Shown here piece by piece: positions 1 through 9,524 of a stretch of DNA of 64,000 bases. Numbering within the stretch: position 1 is the first letter of the stretch; every line of letters starts with the position of its first letter. The notes beneath the pieces were generated by a model, which was not told the DNA's origin, searched no databases, and was given only the letters and a program-made list of their open reading frames with translations. Source of the DNA: Psychrobacter proteolyticus (GTDB lineage: Bacteria; Pseudomonadota; Gammaproteobacteria; Pseudomonadales; Moraxellaceae); the NCBI RefSeq assembly GCF_003350005.1, contig NZ_QLKS01000005.1, positions 1-64,000 of the forward strand. Reading direction: 5' to 3'. The translations under genes and the position numbers were made by a program.

Positions 1-129
1 ATCAGCAAAAATCCACACAAGTTGTTCTTTAGTTATGCTTTTAAATAATGTCTGACACTGTCGTCCAGTGCTAGTATTTCAAACTAAATAAGTTAGCCAA
101 TGTGGCTTATCCTATTTAGCGAGCTGACC

Positions 130-157
130 ATCATATCATGTTTTAATAGTCTGTCAA
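130..157 (-). promoter_or_regulatory. Probable rRNA-operon promoter, proximal copy (rrn P2-like)
   Basis: Reading the minus strand, TTGACA (152-157) is followed after 16 bases by TATGAT (130-135). Downstream, towards position 1, the strand carries no open reading frame and ends in GTGTGGATTTTTGC, a leader sequence I associate with the stretch just before 16S rRNA in Moraxellaceae. The promoter is seen directly; the rRNA assignment is inferred because the rRNA gene itself would lie left of the window. Confidence 0.65.
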
Positions 158-249
158 CTTCTTTTTTTAATTTGTTTCAACAAGTTAACTGGGTTATTAA
201 TGTGTAATCTACACACTAGCTACTTCCAGCTCGTCTTGATGAGGTGCGT

Positions 250-277
250 ATTATAGACGCTATATTTATTTAGTCAA
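250..277 (-). promoter_or_regulatory. Probable rRNA-operon promoter, distal copy (rrn P1-like)
   Basis: On the minus strand TTGACT (272-277) and a perfect TATAAT (250-255) are separated by 16 bases, followed by a C-rich discriminator (ACGCACC). It lies 120 bp upstream of the second promoter with the same 16-base spacer, the tandem layout usual for rRNA operons. A weaker third candidate (TTGTTT 374-379, TATAAT 352-357, again a 16-base spacer) lies about 100 bp further upstream. Confidence 0.65.
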
Positions 278-540
278 GAAGTATTTTCTATTTAATTTAA
301 ACAATTTATATCATCTAAATCAGTAAACCACTTCCCTTTCGACTGGGTGGCATTATACGGAGTTTTAGATAGAAAACAAGGAAACTCTATAAATAATCTC
401 AGTTATTTTCTATCAGTGATATCGTATTAACCTAACCCATTGTTATCGCTATCAAACTTTAAATACTGTCTTTTATATCTATAGATTGATCTTGTTTACA
501 GTGGCTGACGTACTCTAGAAATATATAGAACATACAAAAA

Positions 541-568
541 AAGGAACTTACCTGATGGTAAGTTCCTT
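541..568 (-). terminator. Intrinsic terminator of rlmJ-pssA (bidirectional)
   Basis: A perfect 12-bp stem (541-552 with 557-568) closes a 4-base loop and is flanked by runs of A on the left and T on the right, so it can act on both strands. It lies about 25 bp past the pssA stop codon on the minus strand, and insulates pssA from the rRNA promoter region. Confidence 0.85.
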
Positions 569-591
569 TTTGTAGAATCTGAATACAGTGT

Positions 592-1506
592 CTAACCTTT
601 TACTTTTGTTCTGATCGTAGTCACGATACCTGATAGTGCATAGATAATACCGATCGCTAAGATACCAACAGGAATATCATAGAGCACGATGCTCATGACT
701 AACACCCCAATGATAAGCACTACAAAAGGCACTTTCTTTTTATCAAATTCTTTAAAGCTATAGTATTTGACATTACTGACCATCAGTAGACCACAAGTGA
801 CGACCCAAGCTGCAAACAGTAACATGACGGCTGTATCGTATTGACCAATCCACTCATTATGATCGACTGCAACCATCACAGCAGATGTCACCAATATGGC
901 AGCAAGTGGACTTGCCAAACCAACAAAGTACTTTTTATCGACAATACCAACCTGAACATTAAAGCGTGCAAGGCGAAAAGCAGCACAAGCGGTAAAGACA
1001 AACGCACAGCCAATGCCGATACGACCCAATGGCTCTAAAGCAAAGCTATAAATCAAAATAGCAGGGGCAACGCCAAACGCTAGCATATCTGCTAAAGAGT
1101 CGTATTGCTCACCAAATGGACTTTGCGCATTGAGCATACGTGCGACACGTCCATCTGCGCCATCAAGAATAGCGGATAAAAAGATAGCCAAAGCTGCCTT
1201 ATAGAACTCGCCTTGGGTACTCGCCAAAATCGAGTAAAAGCCTGACAGTAGCGATAAGGTAGTGATCAGATTGGGTGCCAAATAGACACCGCGACTAACC
1301 ACTCGCTTACCTTCGGCTACTTCAGCTTCAATCACCTCAAATGTCAAACCATCATAACTGTCGTTATCCGCTAGGCGGATATTAAACTCATGCTCATCGA
1401 TAAACGGCGGCTGAGTCGCTGCATTATCTTGCAACGAGCCGTCATTTAAGGACGCATTGTTCAAAGGTGCATTATTCGGCTGGCCGATAGGTGGTTGAGT
1501 CGTCAT
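592..1506 (-). CDS. pssA: CDP-diacylglycerol--serine O-phosphatidyltransferase
   Basis: Makes phosphatidylserine from CDP-diacylglycerol and L-serine at the inner membrane, the first step to phosphatidylethanolamine. The 304-residue protein has the full CDP-alcohol phosphatidyltransferase signature D118-G119-x2-A122-R123-x8-G132-x3-D136-x3-D140, with hydrophobic segments before and after it. The first ~65 residues are polar and rich in Asn/Gln, a poorly conserved extension. The ATG at 1506 has an AAGGA box 7 bases upstream. It follows rlmJ by 26 bp on the same strand, so the two are probably co-transcribed, ending at the hairpin at 541-568. Confidence 0.93.
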   Translation of the reverse strand: MTTQPPIGQPNNAPLNNASLNDGSLQDNAATQPPFIDEHEFNIRLADNDSYDGLTFEVIEAEVAEGKRVVSRGVYLAPNLITTLSLLSGFYSILASTQGEFYKAALAIFLSAILDGADGRVARMLNAQSPFGEQYDSLADMLAFGVAPAILIYSFALEPLGRIGIGCAFVFTACAAFRLARFNVQVGIVDKKYFVGLASPLAAILVTSAVMVAVDHNEWIGQYDTAVMLLFAAWVVTCGLLMVSNVKYYSFKEFDKKKVPFVVLIIGVLVMSIVLYDIPVGILAIGIIYALSGIVTTIRTKVKG

Positions 1507-1532
1507 CTTAATATCCTTATTGGCCGTTGTTG

Positions 1533-2420
1533 CTATTCGCCGACGAGCCAGCGCACATTGGTCGCACTATCAGGCGTCAAGTTTGGCGCGTCTTCTACTT
1601 TTAGTACTGGCTGTAAGAAACGTAATATCTCACGCGCATGATTATCAAACTGCCATGGCGGATTGATAACCAGTAGACCTGTACCGTTCAGACCAACCGC
1701 AACATCATTAGGATAAATGTTTAGCTCACAAACCAGCTGACGTCTCATTTCAGTACGTTTGAGCTTTTTATAGAAGAGCTCTACGGCTTCGATATTTTTG
1801 ATTGGGAACCAAAGCGCATAAGTACCCTGTGGCCATTTGTTATAAGCCGCGACCAATAGGTCGATAAGGCGCGTAAAATCTTTGTGCTCTTGCTCATAAG
1901 GGGGATCAAGGAAAATCAAACCGCGCTTTTCTTTTGGCGGAATAACAGCGGTAATACCTTCAAAAGCGTCACGATGCTGGATACCAATTGGCAACTTATG
2001 TAGCTGATAGTTCAACGCATCGTATTCAGTCGCTTTGGCTTCAAAAGCCTCAGCACGCACGCCAGCATCAGGCTTTTTAGCGGCGGTTTTTTCGACGTGA
2101 TGGGCTACCCACCATGGCGAACCAGGGTAGACTTTATTGTCGTAAGTGAACTTGGCTTGCTTAATGCCTTCCATATAATCTTTGACAGCAGCTGGCGCCT
2201 TTTCGGTATCTGCTTTTAGAAAAGCTTGAATACCGCCTTTGGCCTCACCTGTTTTGCGCGCTTCTTCACTACTTAGTGAATACAGTCCACGACCGCCATA
2301 AGCGTCAAGCACATAAAAAGGTTTGTTTTTCTGCCCCAGTTGATTAAGCAGTTGTACCAATAAAATGTGTTTAACCACATCAGCAAAGTTACCAGCGTGG
2401 TAGGCGTGTTTATAGTTCAT
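1533..2420 (-). CDS. rlmJ: 23S rRNA (adenine(2030)-N(6))-methyltransferase
   Basis: SAM-dependent enzyme that methylates N6 of A2030 in 23S rRNA. The N-terminus MNYKHAYHAGNFADVVKH is the typical RlmJ (YhiR) signature, YPGSP lies at 98-102, and the catalytic DPPY motif is at 172-175. The length, 295 residues, is close to the E. coli protein (about 280). It is the first gene of a two-gene unit with pssA and is divergent from the oxygenase gene at 2562, with which it shares a 141-bp promoter region. Confidence 0.95.
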   Translation of the reverse strand: MNYKHAYHAGNFADVVKHILLVQLLNQLGQKNKPFYVLDAYGGRGLYSLSSEEARKTGEAKGGIQAFLKADTEKAPAAVKDYMEGIKQAKFTYDNKVYPGSPWWVAHHVEKTAAKKPDAGVRAEAFEAKATEYDALNYQLHKLPIGIQHRDAFEGITAVIPPKEKRGLIFLDPPYEQEHKDFTRLIDLLVAAYNKWPQGTYALWFPIKNIEAVELFYKKLKRTEMRRQLVCELNIYPNDVAVGLNGTGLLVINPPWQFDNHAREILRFLQPVLKVEDAPNLTPDSATNVRWLVGE

Positions 2421-2561
2421 AATCTCAAAAGTTTAAATAAGAAAAATTGCATCTATGGTAGCATAGGCAGAGTAAAAGATAATGTGGTTTTAGTAAGTGC
2501 TTTCAATAAAAACGCATTGAATGACGGTATATTGACAGCTGATTGATAATAATGAGATGAA

Positions 2562-4597
<2,036 letters not shown>

Positions 4598-4614
4598 TTT
4601 TAATTTCTAATAGC

Positions 4615-4647
4615 AAAAAGCGCCATCTATGACAGATGGCGCTTTTT
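4615..4647 (+). terminator. Intrinsic terminator after dapE
   Basis: A 14-bp perfect stem (4615-4628 with 4634-4647) around a 5-base loop, ending in a run of seven T. It can also serve the minus-strand gene that ends at 4692, because the left arm begins with five A. Confidence 0.9.
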
Positions 4648-4691
4648 TTGTCATTATTTTTTATTCAAAAATTAAGATATATATATTTAAA

Positions 4692-5849
4692 TTACTCATC
4701 TTCTACATATGATACTGATGATATAGTACCTGCTTTAGTCAATGTATAAGTCTGCTCCATAGGTTTATAAGGTGCTTCTTTCGCGACCTCTAAAGATAAA
4801 TTGGAAATTAGACCAAATATCTTATGAGCATACTCCAGACAATCATACTTTCCTCTACTTTCTAAAGATAATTTAGATAGCTCTTCAAACTGGTTAATAT
4901 ATTTATCAAAACTGGTTTTTTTGCTACGTTCACTATATAACTCTGAAGGATTGGCTGGCAGAGGAAATCGAACAGACATAATCTCCTGACCTTCAGGCAA
5001 TTCTATCAACTCTTGGATTGCATATAGCTGGGAGTTAGCTAAATTAATCGGAGCTGAATGCATAACTAGGTCTCTATACTGTCCTAATTCATATAACCAA
5101 CCCTCTTTACCCATTATATTTTTAAGATTGGATTCAAATTCAGTTAGGCTTGCCATTTTTTTAAGACCTTTGAATAATCCGCTTGCAGTAGTGACCTCTA
5201 GTGTAAGATTGTTTAAAGATTGCCTGATTGCCTTTTTTAAGCCTCCACCACTTGCGAAATTAAAAATATATTCGCATAAATAGTCTCTCATTATGCCAGT
5301 ATCAAATAGAAAAGAGTGAAATTCCTGATAAACTAAGTCAGTATAACCGTCCTGAAAGCGCTGATCTTTCTTGAAGTTTTTACCTAAGTTTCTTGCTTGT
5401 AATTGCTGATGATAAGCTAATGAAAGGTTTTTTACTCTGTCATTGATAGTACCCAGCTGAAATTTTATTCTATTTGATAAGTCATATGCCAAACCATCTT
5501 TATTATGAAAGGCTGATAGAGTCAACCCACCCCACAAGACTGTTGCATCCCAGTTGGGCCAAATTGATTTTTGTTTGATAAATCCTCTAAACTGCGTTGG
5601 TGCTTGACCAGTAAGCTCCATTTGATGAGTTATAAATTCAACACCAATAATATTTAAATTCAATTTTTCCAATGAACCATATAACGCACCAAAGGTATTA
5701 ATTTTGGTTTGGCACACTTTTCCGGTAGTAGTTAGAGGCCATAATCTAACTATATCAGTTTGAATTTCATTTGTAGCTAATATGCCGCCAGCTATATGCA
5801 CAACTCTGCTACAAGTGGGCCAATCCTCTTTCATAGATCTTTGATCCAT
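4692..5849 (-). CDS. Uncharacterised AT-rich protein with a HEPN-like RxxxxH motif
   Basis: I do not recognise this 385-residue family. The ATG at 5849 has GAGG seven bases upstream; the codon before it is TTG. The protein is soluble, with no signal peptide or clear membrane segment. Near residues 254-268 it reads ELGQYRDLVMHSAP, giving R259-x4-H264 in a predicted helix, the form of the catalytic motif of HEPN ribonucleases (as in toxins and defence proteins). Three sampled 60-base rows inside it are about 25-35% GC, against about 50% in dapE rows next door, which suggests recent transfer. No antitoxin or nucleotidyltransferase partner is seen beside it. HEPN membership is a guess from one motif. 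Confidence 0.6.
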   Translation of the reverse strand: MDQRSMKEDWPTCSRVVHIAGGILATNEIQTDIVRLWPLTTTGKVCQTKINTFGALYGSLEKLNLNIIGVEFITHQMELTGQAPTQFRGFIKQKSIWPNWDATVLWGGLTLSAFHNKDGLAYDLSNRIKFQLGTINDRVKNLSLAYHQQLQARNLGKNFKKDQRFQDGYTDLVYQEFHSFLFDTGIMRDYLCEYIFNFASGGGLKKAIRQSLNNLTLEVTTASGLFKGLKKMASLTEFESNLKNIMGKEGWLYELGQYRDLVMHSAPINLANSQLYAIQELIELPEGQEIMSVRFPLPANPSELYSERSKKTSFDKYINQFEELSKLSLESRGKYDCLEYAHKIFGLISNLSLEVAKEAPYKPMEQTYTLTKAGTISSVSYVEDE

Positions 5850-5906
5850 CAAACGACCTCAAAACTAATTTATAAAAAACAGTTGAATATATATCGTCAA
5901 TTCATC

Positions 5907-6410
5907 TTACTCAATACCAATATAAACATCCACTTGACCGTATTCTAAGTTACCACCGATATAATGCTCAAAATCCACATTAAACGTTCTGGTATGCTCG
6001 CAATCTGCCGTATTAAAATACTCCCAAGCATTCTCCCACGCATTCATCACAGTATTTGGCATATAACCTTCTTCAGAAAATACCAAGTACTTTCCTGCAG
6101 GAATGATGACTTCTACCACATTACTAGTGCTGGCGGTACTGTCACTGTCTGATTGAGCATTTTGTTCGGTAGCCGTTTTCCAGCTGGCGACAACATCAAA
6201 CGCCCCTGCTAAATCATCACTTTCATAGTTATGATAGATACCATAGATATCTTCACCTTCAGGAAGTTGACCTGCGTGATTTTGATAAAATTTTTGCCAT
6301 AATCTACCAAGCTTGGCAGTATCATGGCTAATCTCAGCGTTATTGGTGGTACGAACACTGATGCCGCGACAAGCGATCGCTTCTGGCAGCTCTTTAATTT
6401 GTGATGTCAT
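5907..6410 (-). CDS. GyrI-like / AraC-type effector-binding domain protein
   Basis: A 167-residue stand-alone ligand-binding domain of the GyrI-like (SOUL/BacR effector) type. Support comes from the N-terminal MTSQIKELP...RGISVRTTN segment, the central IYGIYHNYESD strand region, the IPAGKYLVF segment and the ending VDVYIGIE, close to the usual VDVYIPI end of the fold. No helix-turn-helix is present. I prefer the ATG at 6410 to a longer frame starting at 6491, because the extra 27 residues are basic and would overlap iscX. A Ser/Asp-rich insert lies near residues 86-97. The ligand is unknown. Confidence 0.75.
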   Translation of the reverse strand: MTSQIKELPEAIACRGISVRTTNNAEISHDTAKLGRLWQKFYQNHAGQLPEGEDIYGIYHNYESDDLAGAFDVVASWKTATEQNAQSDSDSTASTSNVVEVIIPAGKYLVFSEEGYMPNTVMNAWENAWEYFNTADCEHTRTFNVDFEHYIGGNLEYGQVDVYIGIE

Positions 6411-6474
6411 GATGCAGCCTTTTCTATTTGTTTGTTTAATTTTTATGGATGGCAACGTTAAAAAACCGAAACGA

Positions 6475-6684
6475 TTAATCTGCTTCATCAATCCAATTCA
6501 TTTGAATGGCTTCTAAGATGCCCTCATTTGATTTTTGTGGATCATCATCAAAGCCTTCAAGCTCAGTCACCCAGCGATGCAAATCGGTAAAGCGTATGTA
6601 CTGCGGATCAGTCTCTGGAAATTTTTCATAAAGCTCAATCGCGATATCTAAGCTGTCTGTCCATTTTAATTTTTGTGGCGTCAT
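6475..6684 (-). CDS. iscX: Fe-S cluster assembly protein IscX
   Basis: A small acidic protein of 69 residues, matching the IscX/YfhJ length and pattern: LKWTD near the start, the [18 protein letters not shown] segment and the ending [13 protein letters not shown]. It binds the desulfurase IscS and iron and adjusts the rate of cluster assembly. In most relatives it ends the isc operon; here it is away from iscSUA-hscBA-fdx and is followed 64 bp later by the GyrI-like gene. Confidence 0.92.
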   Translation of the reverse strand: MTPQKLKWTDSLDIAIELYEKFPETDPQYIRFTDLHRWVTELEGFDDDPQKSNEGILEAIQMNWIDEAD

Positions 6685-6806
6685 AACGGTACCTTTTTTT
6701 AGTCGTTTTAAAAATAGTATTGTCGCCTTAGCATTGACGATTTGATGGACTCTATCCTACCAAAATTCAGCAAATGATTATAGCCAAGTTATTTTACGAT
6801 GTTGTT

Positions 6807-6843
6807 TTTCAATACTGGGTTTCAATACTGGGTTTCAATACTG
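6807..6843. repeat. 13-base tandem repeat, almost three copies
   Basis: The unit TTTCAATACTGGG occurs at 6807-6819 and 6820-6832, with an 11-base partial copy at 6833-6843. It lies 14 bp past the stop of the thioesterase gene, between that gene and iscX. It contains no obvious hairpin and is probably a slippage-prone micro-repeat. Confidence 0.85.
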
Positions 6844-6857
6844 TTTTGCGATGTGGC

Positions 6858-7394
6858 TTAGGCTGATTTAGTCGATTTTACCGCGACTTGGTGCTCATTC
6901 CATGTGTTAATGGTATCCGTCAACTGCTCGCCCATCATATCTAATACTTCTGGTGTGCGTATACCTTTACTATCTGTAAAAACAAACTTGGTCATACCAA
7001 CGCCCATCAGCTGATTTTTGACAAAGAACCGATGCTCAAAATACACGTATTTATGATCCCATCCTGCGACTGCACTGCTAAGCGTCATTTTATCCAAAAA
7101 TTTAATTTGCTTGAGATAAATCATCTCTTGCATGGCAATCACCCAATTCAGCGACTTAATGCCTTTTTCGTGACAGCACGCCTTTACCCAGCGTGTCACG
7201 TTTAGCTCAATAAATGATAAATAACGATAATTGGGCAAATGATCGCGAAATCCCATATCGTGGGGCAAAATTCGATAATGGCGAACGGTCGGTGCAGTCA
7301 ACGTCTCTAGACTGATAGTCTCACTCGTCGATTGATGCTTGAGCCGTTGTTTAAGTAAACAAACCATAATAAAAAAACGCAGTAGCATATTCAT
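6858..7394 (-). CDS. Thioesterase-family (4HBT / THEM6-like) protein
   Basis: A 178-residue hot-dog-fold protein. Residues 1-15 form a short hydrophobic stretch that may anchor it to the membrane. The core reads YRILPHDMGFRDHLPNYRYLSF, where the family often has D-x-D-x2-GH-x-NN-x-RY, followed by IYLKQIKFLDKM and the VYFEHRFF strand. This pattern is typical of acyl-CoA thioesterases and of THEM6-like proteins whose activity is uncertain, and the substrate is unknown. It stands as a single gene on the minus strand. Confidence 0.75.
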   Translation of the reverse strand: MNMLLRFFIMVCLLKQRLKHQSTSETISLETLTAPTVRHYRILPHDMGFRDHLPNYRYLSFIELNVTRWVKACCHEKGIKSLNWVIAMQEMIYLKQIKFLDKMTLSSAVAGWDHKYVYFEHRFFVKNQLMGVGMTKFVFTDSKGIRTPEVLDMMGEQLTDTINTWNEHQVAVKSTKSA

Positions 7395-7599
7395 AAATCT
7401 TTCTCTTATTTCATCGTATTTATAATTGGTGATTGTCTATCGTTGAAGCTGTTCAAATTGGCTAAAAGGTTAATCAGGCGCATACCGTATAGTGAGTACA
7501 TAAAGCGCAGTTAATATTGTGATCATTAAAAAACTGATCGTAACTGGAAAAACCTCAGTCTATAGTCGGCTCATAAATGCCGCCCACTTTAACGCAAAA

Positions 7600-7619
7600 A
7601 AAGCCACCTCAGTGACTTT
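7600..7619 (-). terminator. Intrinsic terminator of the pnt operon
   Basis: On the minus strand an 8-bp stem (7600-7607 with 7612-7619, one G-U pair) with a 4-base loop is followed by seven T. It lies about 55 bp past the pntB stop codon. Confidence 0.75.
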
Positions 7620-7673
7620 CTTTATCTAAAAACTTATCTGCAAATAATCATGGTTAAAAACATAGCTTAGAGA

Positions 7674-9074
7674 TTAATGACCGCCGCCATTGATAGTACG
7701 TACCATCTCTTCTACCATTTTCTTGGCATCACCAAAGATCATCATGGTTTTGTCCATGTAGAACAAGCTGTTATCCAGACCTGCATAACCAGTACTCATT
7801 GAACGCTTGATGACCATGACCGTCTGGGCTTTGCTGACTTCTAGAATCGGCATACCAAAGATTGGCGAGGTAGGATCATCTTTCGCAGATGGATTCACGA
7901 CGTCGTTTGCACCGATAACCAATACCACATCTGTACTTGCAAAGTCTGAGTTAATCTCGTCCATTTCTAAAATATCATCATAAGGGACATCAGCTTCAGC
8001 CAATAGTACGTTCATATGACCTGGCATACGACCAGCAACGGGATGAATGGCGAAACGCACATTCACGCCTTCTTCTTTTAACAACTCATATAGCTCTTTT
8101 ACTGCATTCTGTGCGCGGCCCTGTGCCATACCATAACCTGGTACGATGACCACACTGCTAGCATTAGACATGAGGAACCCTGCGTCTTCTGCTGAGCCCG
8201 CTTTGTAATTCTTCGGTGCCCCATCATCGCCGCCTGCTGCCATAGCTGACGTGCCCATACCACCGAACAATACATTAAGCAGTGAGCGATTCATAGCTTT
8301 ACACATGATGTAAGACAAGATCGCACCTGATGAACCAACTAGCGAACCTGCGATAATCAGCATCGAGTTACCAAGCGTAAAACCAATGCCTGCTGCTGCC
8401 CAACCTGAGAATGAATTCAGTAGTGATACAACCACCGGCATATCACCGCCGCCAATTGGCGCAATCCACATCCAACCGAAGATAACTGCAATCACTGCCA
8501 TCGCATAAAATGCTGGTAGTGAGTCAGTGACGAAATACACCCCACCGAACCCAATCATCGCAATGAATAATAGCGCTTGAACCGGTTTTACCCAGCCGCC
8601 AACCAACGTTTTCGCCCAGCTTTTCGCGGCCAATTTACCAAAAGCAAAGACCGAGGCTGAGAATGTAATCGCACCGATGAAGCAACCGATAAATAGCTCG
8701 ATGCGGGCAACAGCACCATGCTGCTGTTCAGTGTGTAATACCGTCGCAAGTGCAATCGCAACCGCTGCCAAACCGACGAATGAATGCATCAAAGCAACCG
8801 TTTCTGGCATTTGCGTCATTGCGACTGTTTTCGCTTTCCACATACCAACGAGGGCACCCAACACCATCGCACCGATGATCAACCAAAGCACAGGGCCTTC
8901 TGCTAAGAAGAACGTCGTGACGACAGCAATTGCCATCGCTGCCATACCAAAACGGTTACCGCGAATCGCTGTTTTTGGGCTAGACAAACCCCGTAACGTT
9001 AAAACAAAGAGGATAGCGCCGACTAGATAGAACCAATCTGCATTTGCTGCAATCATTGCTGAGAAATCATTCAT
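7674..9074 (-). CDS. pntB: NAD(P)(+) transhydrogenase, beta subunit
   Basis: Membrane and NADP(H)-binding part of the proton-translocating transhydrogenase, which uses the proton gradient to reduce NADP+ with NADH. The 466 residues begin with about nine transmembrane helices (to about residue 260) followed by the cytoplasmic domain III, where VPGYGMAQGRAQ is the NADP-binding fingerprint and DVVLVIGANDVVNP is the typical later segment. It overlaps pntAB by 4 bp (ATGA type), so the two are translationally coupled. The length fits E. coli PntB (462). Confidence 0.97.
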   Translation of the reverse strand: MNDFSAMIAANADWFYLVGAILFVLTLRGLSSPKTAIRGNRFGMAAMAIAVVTTFFLAEGPVLWLIIGAMVLGALVGMWKAKTVAMTQMPETVALMHSFVGLAAVAIALATVLHTEQQHGAVARIELFIGCFIGAITFSASVFAFGKLAAKSWAKTLVGGWVKPVQALLFIAMIGFGGVYFVTDSLPAFYAMAVIAVIFGWMWIAPIGGGDMPVVVSLLNSFSGWAAAGIGFTLGNSMLIIAGSLVGSSGAILSYIMCKAMNRSLLNVLFGGMGTSAMAAGGDDGAPKNYKAGSAEDAGFLMSNASSVVIVPGYGMAQGRAQNAVKELYELLKEEGVNVRFAIHPVAGRMPGHMNVLLAEADVPYDDILEMDEINSDFASTDVVLVIGANDVVNPSAKDDPTSPIFGMPILEVSKAQTVMVIKRSMSTGYAGLDNSLFYMDKTMMIFGDAKKMVEEMVRTINGGGH

Positions 9075-9451
9075 GCGTCACCTCCGGCATCAGTGGTTGC
9101 TACTGGCGCTTTTTTCACTTTCGGTTTGAACATCGCAAGCATACGCTCAGTCACAGCAAAGCCACCAAAGATATTGATACTGGCTAAAAATACCGCAAAG
9201 GCACCAAGCAAACTGGTCGGTGTAAACATTGAACCATCAATCGTGACGGTCTGTAGCATCGCACCCACGATGACGATACTTGATAAAGCGTTGGTTACCG
9301 CCATCAATGGCGTATGTAATGCAGGCGTCACGCCCCAAACCACGTAGTATCCGACAAAAATAGCGAGCACAAATACAGTGAAAATCGCTACAAATGGTGT
9401 GCTACTCATGGCCGCACCGGCTGGCGCTGCAGCTAAAATAGTGGCAATCAT
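9071..9451 (-). CDS. pntAB: NAD(P) transhydrogenase alpha subunit, membrane part
   Basis: 126 residues corresponding to the C-terminal membrane domain of E. coli PntA. About three or four transmembrane helices are visible between residues 16 and 100, and the tail is basic then acidic. In this genome the alpha subunit is split in two genes, as in Rhodospirillum and Pseudomonas. An AGGAGG-like box precedes the ATG at 9451. It lies 73 bp after pntAA and overlaps pntB. Confidence 0.95.
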   Translation of the reverse strand: MIATILAAAPAGAAMSSTPFVAIFTVFVLAIFVGYYVVWGVTPALHTPLMAVTNALSSIVIVGAMLQTVTIDGSMFTPTSLLGAFAVFLASINIFGGFAVTERMLAMFKPKVKKAPVATTDAGGDA

Positions 9452-9524
9452 CTAATCCTCCTAAAAATTTATTCATTACTGGCAAATGTGTAGTGACAAA
9501 GTATGTGGTAATAGACTGTTCAAA

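Larger units (their letters stand above)
1..540 (-). other. Non-coding leader and promoter region, probably of an rRNA operon off the left edge
   Basis: No gene is supported here. The region holds two strong and one weak minus-strand promoters and an AT-rich upstream stretch (about 280-520) that could act as an UP element. Between the proximal promoter and the left edge there are about 130 bases of leader. No recognisable 16S sequence is present inside the window. Confidence 0.55.

Noticed and set aside
4634..4692. Additional gene or CRISPR-like repeat near the dapE terminator
   Set aside because: Only the terminator hairpin and AT-rich DNA are present; there is no repeated unit.
6411..6491. 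Longer GyrI-like protein starting at 6491
   Set aside because: The extension overlaps iscX and reads as translated non-coding DNA; MTSQIKELP at 6410 is a typical start.
6807..6843. The 13-base repeats as a CRISPR fragment
   Set aside because: Units follow each other with no spacers, and no cas gene lies in the window.
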